From Burkholderiales bacterium (GTDB lineage Bacteria; Pseudomonadota; Gammaproteobacteria; Burkholderiales; Burkholderiaceae_D): DNA of 64,000 nucleotides. Positions 63,014 through 64,000 of this stretch are shown here, piece after piece. The first letter of the stretch is position 1; every line of letters begins with the position of its first letter. A program made the position numbers and the translations under genes. A model generated the notes under the pieces. It was not told where the DNA came from. It searched no databases and saw only the letters and a program-made list of their open reading frames with translations. The DNA is taken from positions 1-64,000 of the forward strand of contig JACQDX010000128.1 of NCBI GenBank assembly GCA_016200895.1. The letters run 5' to 3'.

Positions 63014-64000
63014 AATACGTCATGACGTTATTAGGATTTGTATTTAGTAACTGTCCCGCTTCTCTAAAACTAATTCCACCCGTAGCAGCAAGGCGAGCAA
63101 CTTGATTAGTTAAACGCCTGCTATTTCTAATTGGTAATGTTCGGTAATAATCGCCGCCCTCCGAGTCTTTCGGTTTCGCTGCATTATTCCTGACAACTTG
63201 ATAAATTTCAGAATACTTTCCGGAAGGGATTAAGTCGAGTTCAAATGCACGTCTAGCAATTACAAGCAAACTTACCTTAAAAGATTTTTTCGCTAACTCT
63301 AGCTTGCTGTTCACATCAACGTCGCGCTCATCCCATACTCGCTTAAATTCTCTTGCCGGCACTAAAAACTCAGCCGCTACCGCATTGCATAAACGTTCAT
63401 GTTTATTTGCACTCTTTGTATCTATATCTGAAACGCCAGAGTCACCAAACCAGATATGAGCTAATTCATGCGCAAGAGTAAATACCCAAGCTGCTGGAGC
63501 ATCTGATCCATTGATGAAAATTGCAGGCGCAAATTTATCGCTGAGAACAAAACCTCTGAATTCCGCTACTTGTAATGCTCTTCGCCAATTATTTCCAGCT
63601 TGGCTATTTTTGAAAATCAGTATTCCAGAATCTTCTGCTTTTCCAGACAAATACGAAAATACCGCGTCCGAATTTGGCAATCCGGCAATTTCAGCAAAAG
63701 AAATGCCCAGAGTTTTTCGCATATCCAATGCAACCTCTTCTGCTGAGGACTTAGTGGAAAATTTCGCAACAAAGGGGAGAGGTTCAGCACCAAGACTCTT
63801 CAGCAGGTCTTTATACCAAGATTGCTTAAAATCTATATCGTCATACATCGCAAAGAAATCTTTGCTTAATGGGGTTGCATTGGAAATAGTACGAAAGTCT
63901 GCAATAGGATTTACTCGAGACTCTGGAGGTGTGTCCAAAAATAAATAGCCAAAAGGTACTCCAGCGAGCTTCGCGAATCTAGCAGCTTGCGATGGAGACA
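62982..64000 (-). CDS. HTH plus ImmA/IrrE metallopeptidase, partner of the PIN gene (cut by window edge)
   Basis: The frame stays open to the right edge, so the N-terminus is missing; the TTG at 63938 is an internal leucine, not a start. The translated edge reads SPSQAARFAKLAGVPFGYLFLDTPPE, the end of an XRE-type HTH domain and its usual PPE linker. It is followed by a central domain and the zinc-protease motif FTLAHELAHIWFG (HExxH as HELAH). The C-terminus reads SFREAGQLLNTNPNNVMTYYAK. Such proteins act as antitoxin/regulators paired with DUF4411 PIN toxins. At least 339 residues are visible. Confidence 0.85.
   Translation of the reverse strand, partial: SPSQAARFAKLAGVPFGYLFLDTPPESRVNPIADFRTISNATPLSKDFFAMYDDIDFKQSWYKDLLKSLGAEPLPFVAKFSTKSSAEEVALDMRKTLGISFAEIAGLPNSDAVFSYLSGKAEDSGILIFKNSQAGNNWRRALQVAEFRGFVLSDKFAPAIFINGSDAPAAWVFTLAHELAHIWFGDSGVSDIDTKSANKHERLCNAVAAEFLVPAREFKRVWDERDVDVNSKLELAKKSFKVSLLVIARRAFELDLIPSGKYSEIYQVVRNNAAKPKDSEGGDYYRTLPIRNSRRLTNQVARLAATGGISFREAGQLLNTNPNNVMTYYAKNSNSLST

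Noticed and set aside
63938-63938. TTG at 63938 as the start of the ImmA/IrrE gene
   Set aside because: The frame continues upstream with HTH-like conserved sequence to the window edge, so this codon is internal.

Overview
The window looks like chromosomal DNA of a betaproteobacterium of the order Burkholderiales, most likely Oxalobacteraceae (Undibacterium- or Herminiimonas-like). This rests on moderate GC content, dense short-gap operons, frequent TTG starts, many signalling genes, and protein sequences such as the GMP reductase, the TcdA-like dehydratase and the REC-DUF3369-HD protein that read like that group. No rRNA, tRNA or CRISPR array was seen. Most genes are ordinary core or metabolic genes. 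The two ends look accessory: an IS630-type transposase fragment on the left, and an AT-rich stretch with a PIN/ImmA-type toxin-antitoxin pair on the right.

1-24 kb: transposase fragment and a 155-bp palindromic element; VOC protein; lipoprotein; polysaccharide deacetylase; two diguanylate cyclases; GNAT and DinB proteins; a chemoreceptor; a leucine/glutamate-type dehydrogenase; a dienelactone-hydrolase-like protein; an RND efflux pair (lipoprotein adaptor plus pump, no outer-membrane channel gene); a POT peptide transporter; a type I phosphodiesterase-like phosphatase; a zinc-ribbon membrane protein; an LprI-like protein; CorA; and a Crp/Fnr regulator.

24.5-29.6 kb: a tight three-gene operon on the minus strand, kleisin-like, KITE-like, then SMC-like ATPase. 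It has the layout of MksBEF/MukBEF/Wadjet condensins, but no JetD/MksG nuclease gene is beside it. This is the most distinctive machinery in the window.

30-43 kb: MsrA; a four-gene overlapping operon (MGDG-synthase-like glycosyltransferase, membrane protein, HCX5R phosphatase, START-like exported protein) suggestive of glycolipid or envelope metabolism; PdxH; hemerythrin; a FAD oxidase/methyltransferase pair facing an HTH regulator with palindromes between them; TcdA; a TonB-like lipoprotein; GuaC; and a cupin/MarR divergon with a shared inverted repeat.

43-48.8 kb: metallophosphoesterase; a Cu(I)-type P1B ATPase with two YHS domains facing a MerR regulator across a classic stretched-spacer (20 bp) MerR-type promoter; and a REC-DUF3369-HD-GYP protein.

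48.9-61.5 kb: a complete reductive pyrimidine catabolism locus. A RutR-like TetR regulator and a MocR regulator are divergent from beta-alanine transaminase, malonate-semialdehyde dehydrogenase, PydX/PreT, PydA/PreA, an NCS1 permease, dihydropyrimidinase and beta-ureidopropionase. Together these can import uracil/thymine-type bases and carry them through dihydropyrimidine, ureidopropionate and beta-alanine to malonate semialdehyde and acetyl-CoA. A palindrome matching the E. coli RutR operator at 12 of 14 defined positions lies just before the first gene, and a sigma-54-like promoter precedes the permease. Three large inverted-repeat elements sit in this locus.
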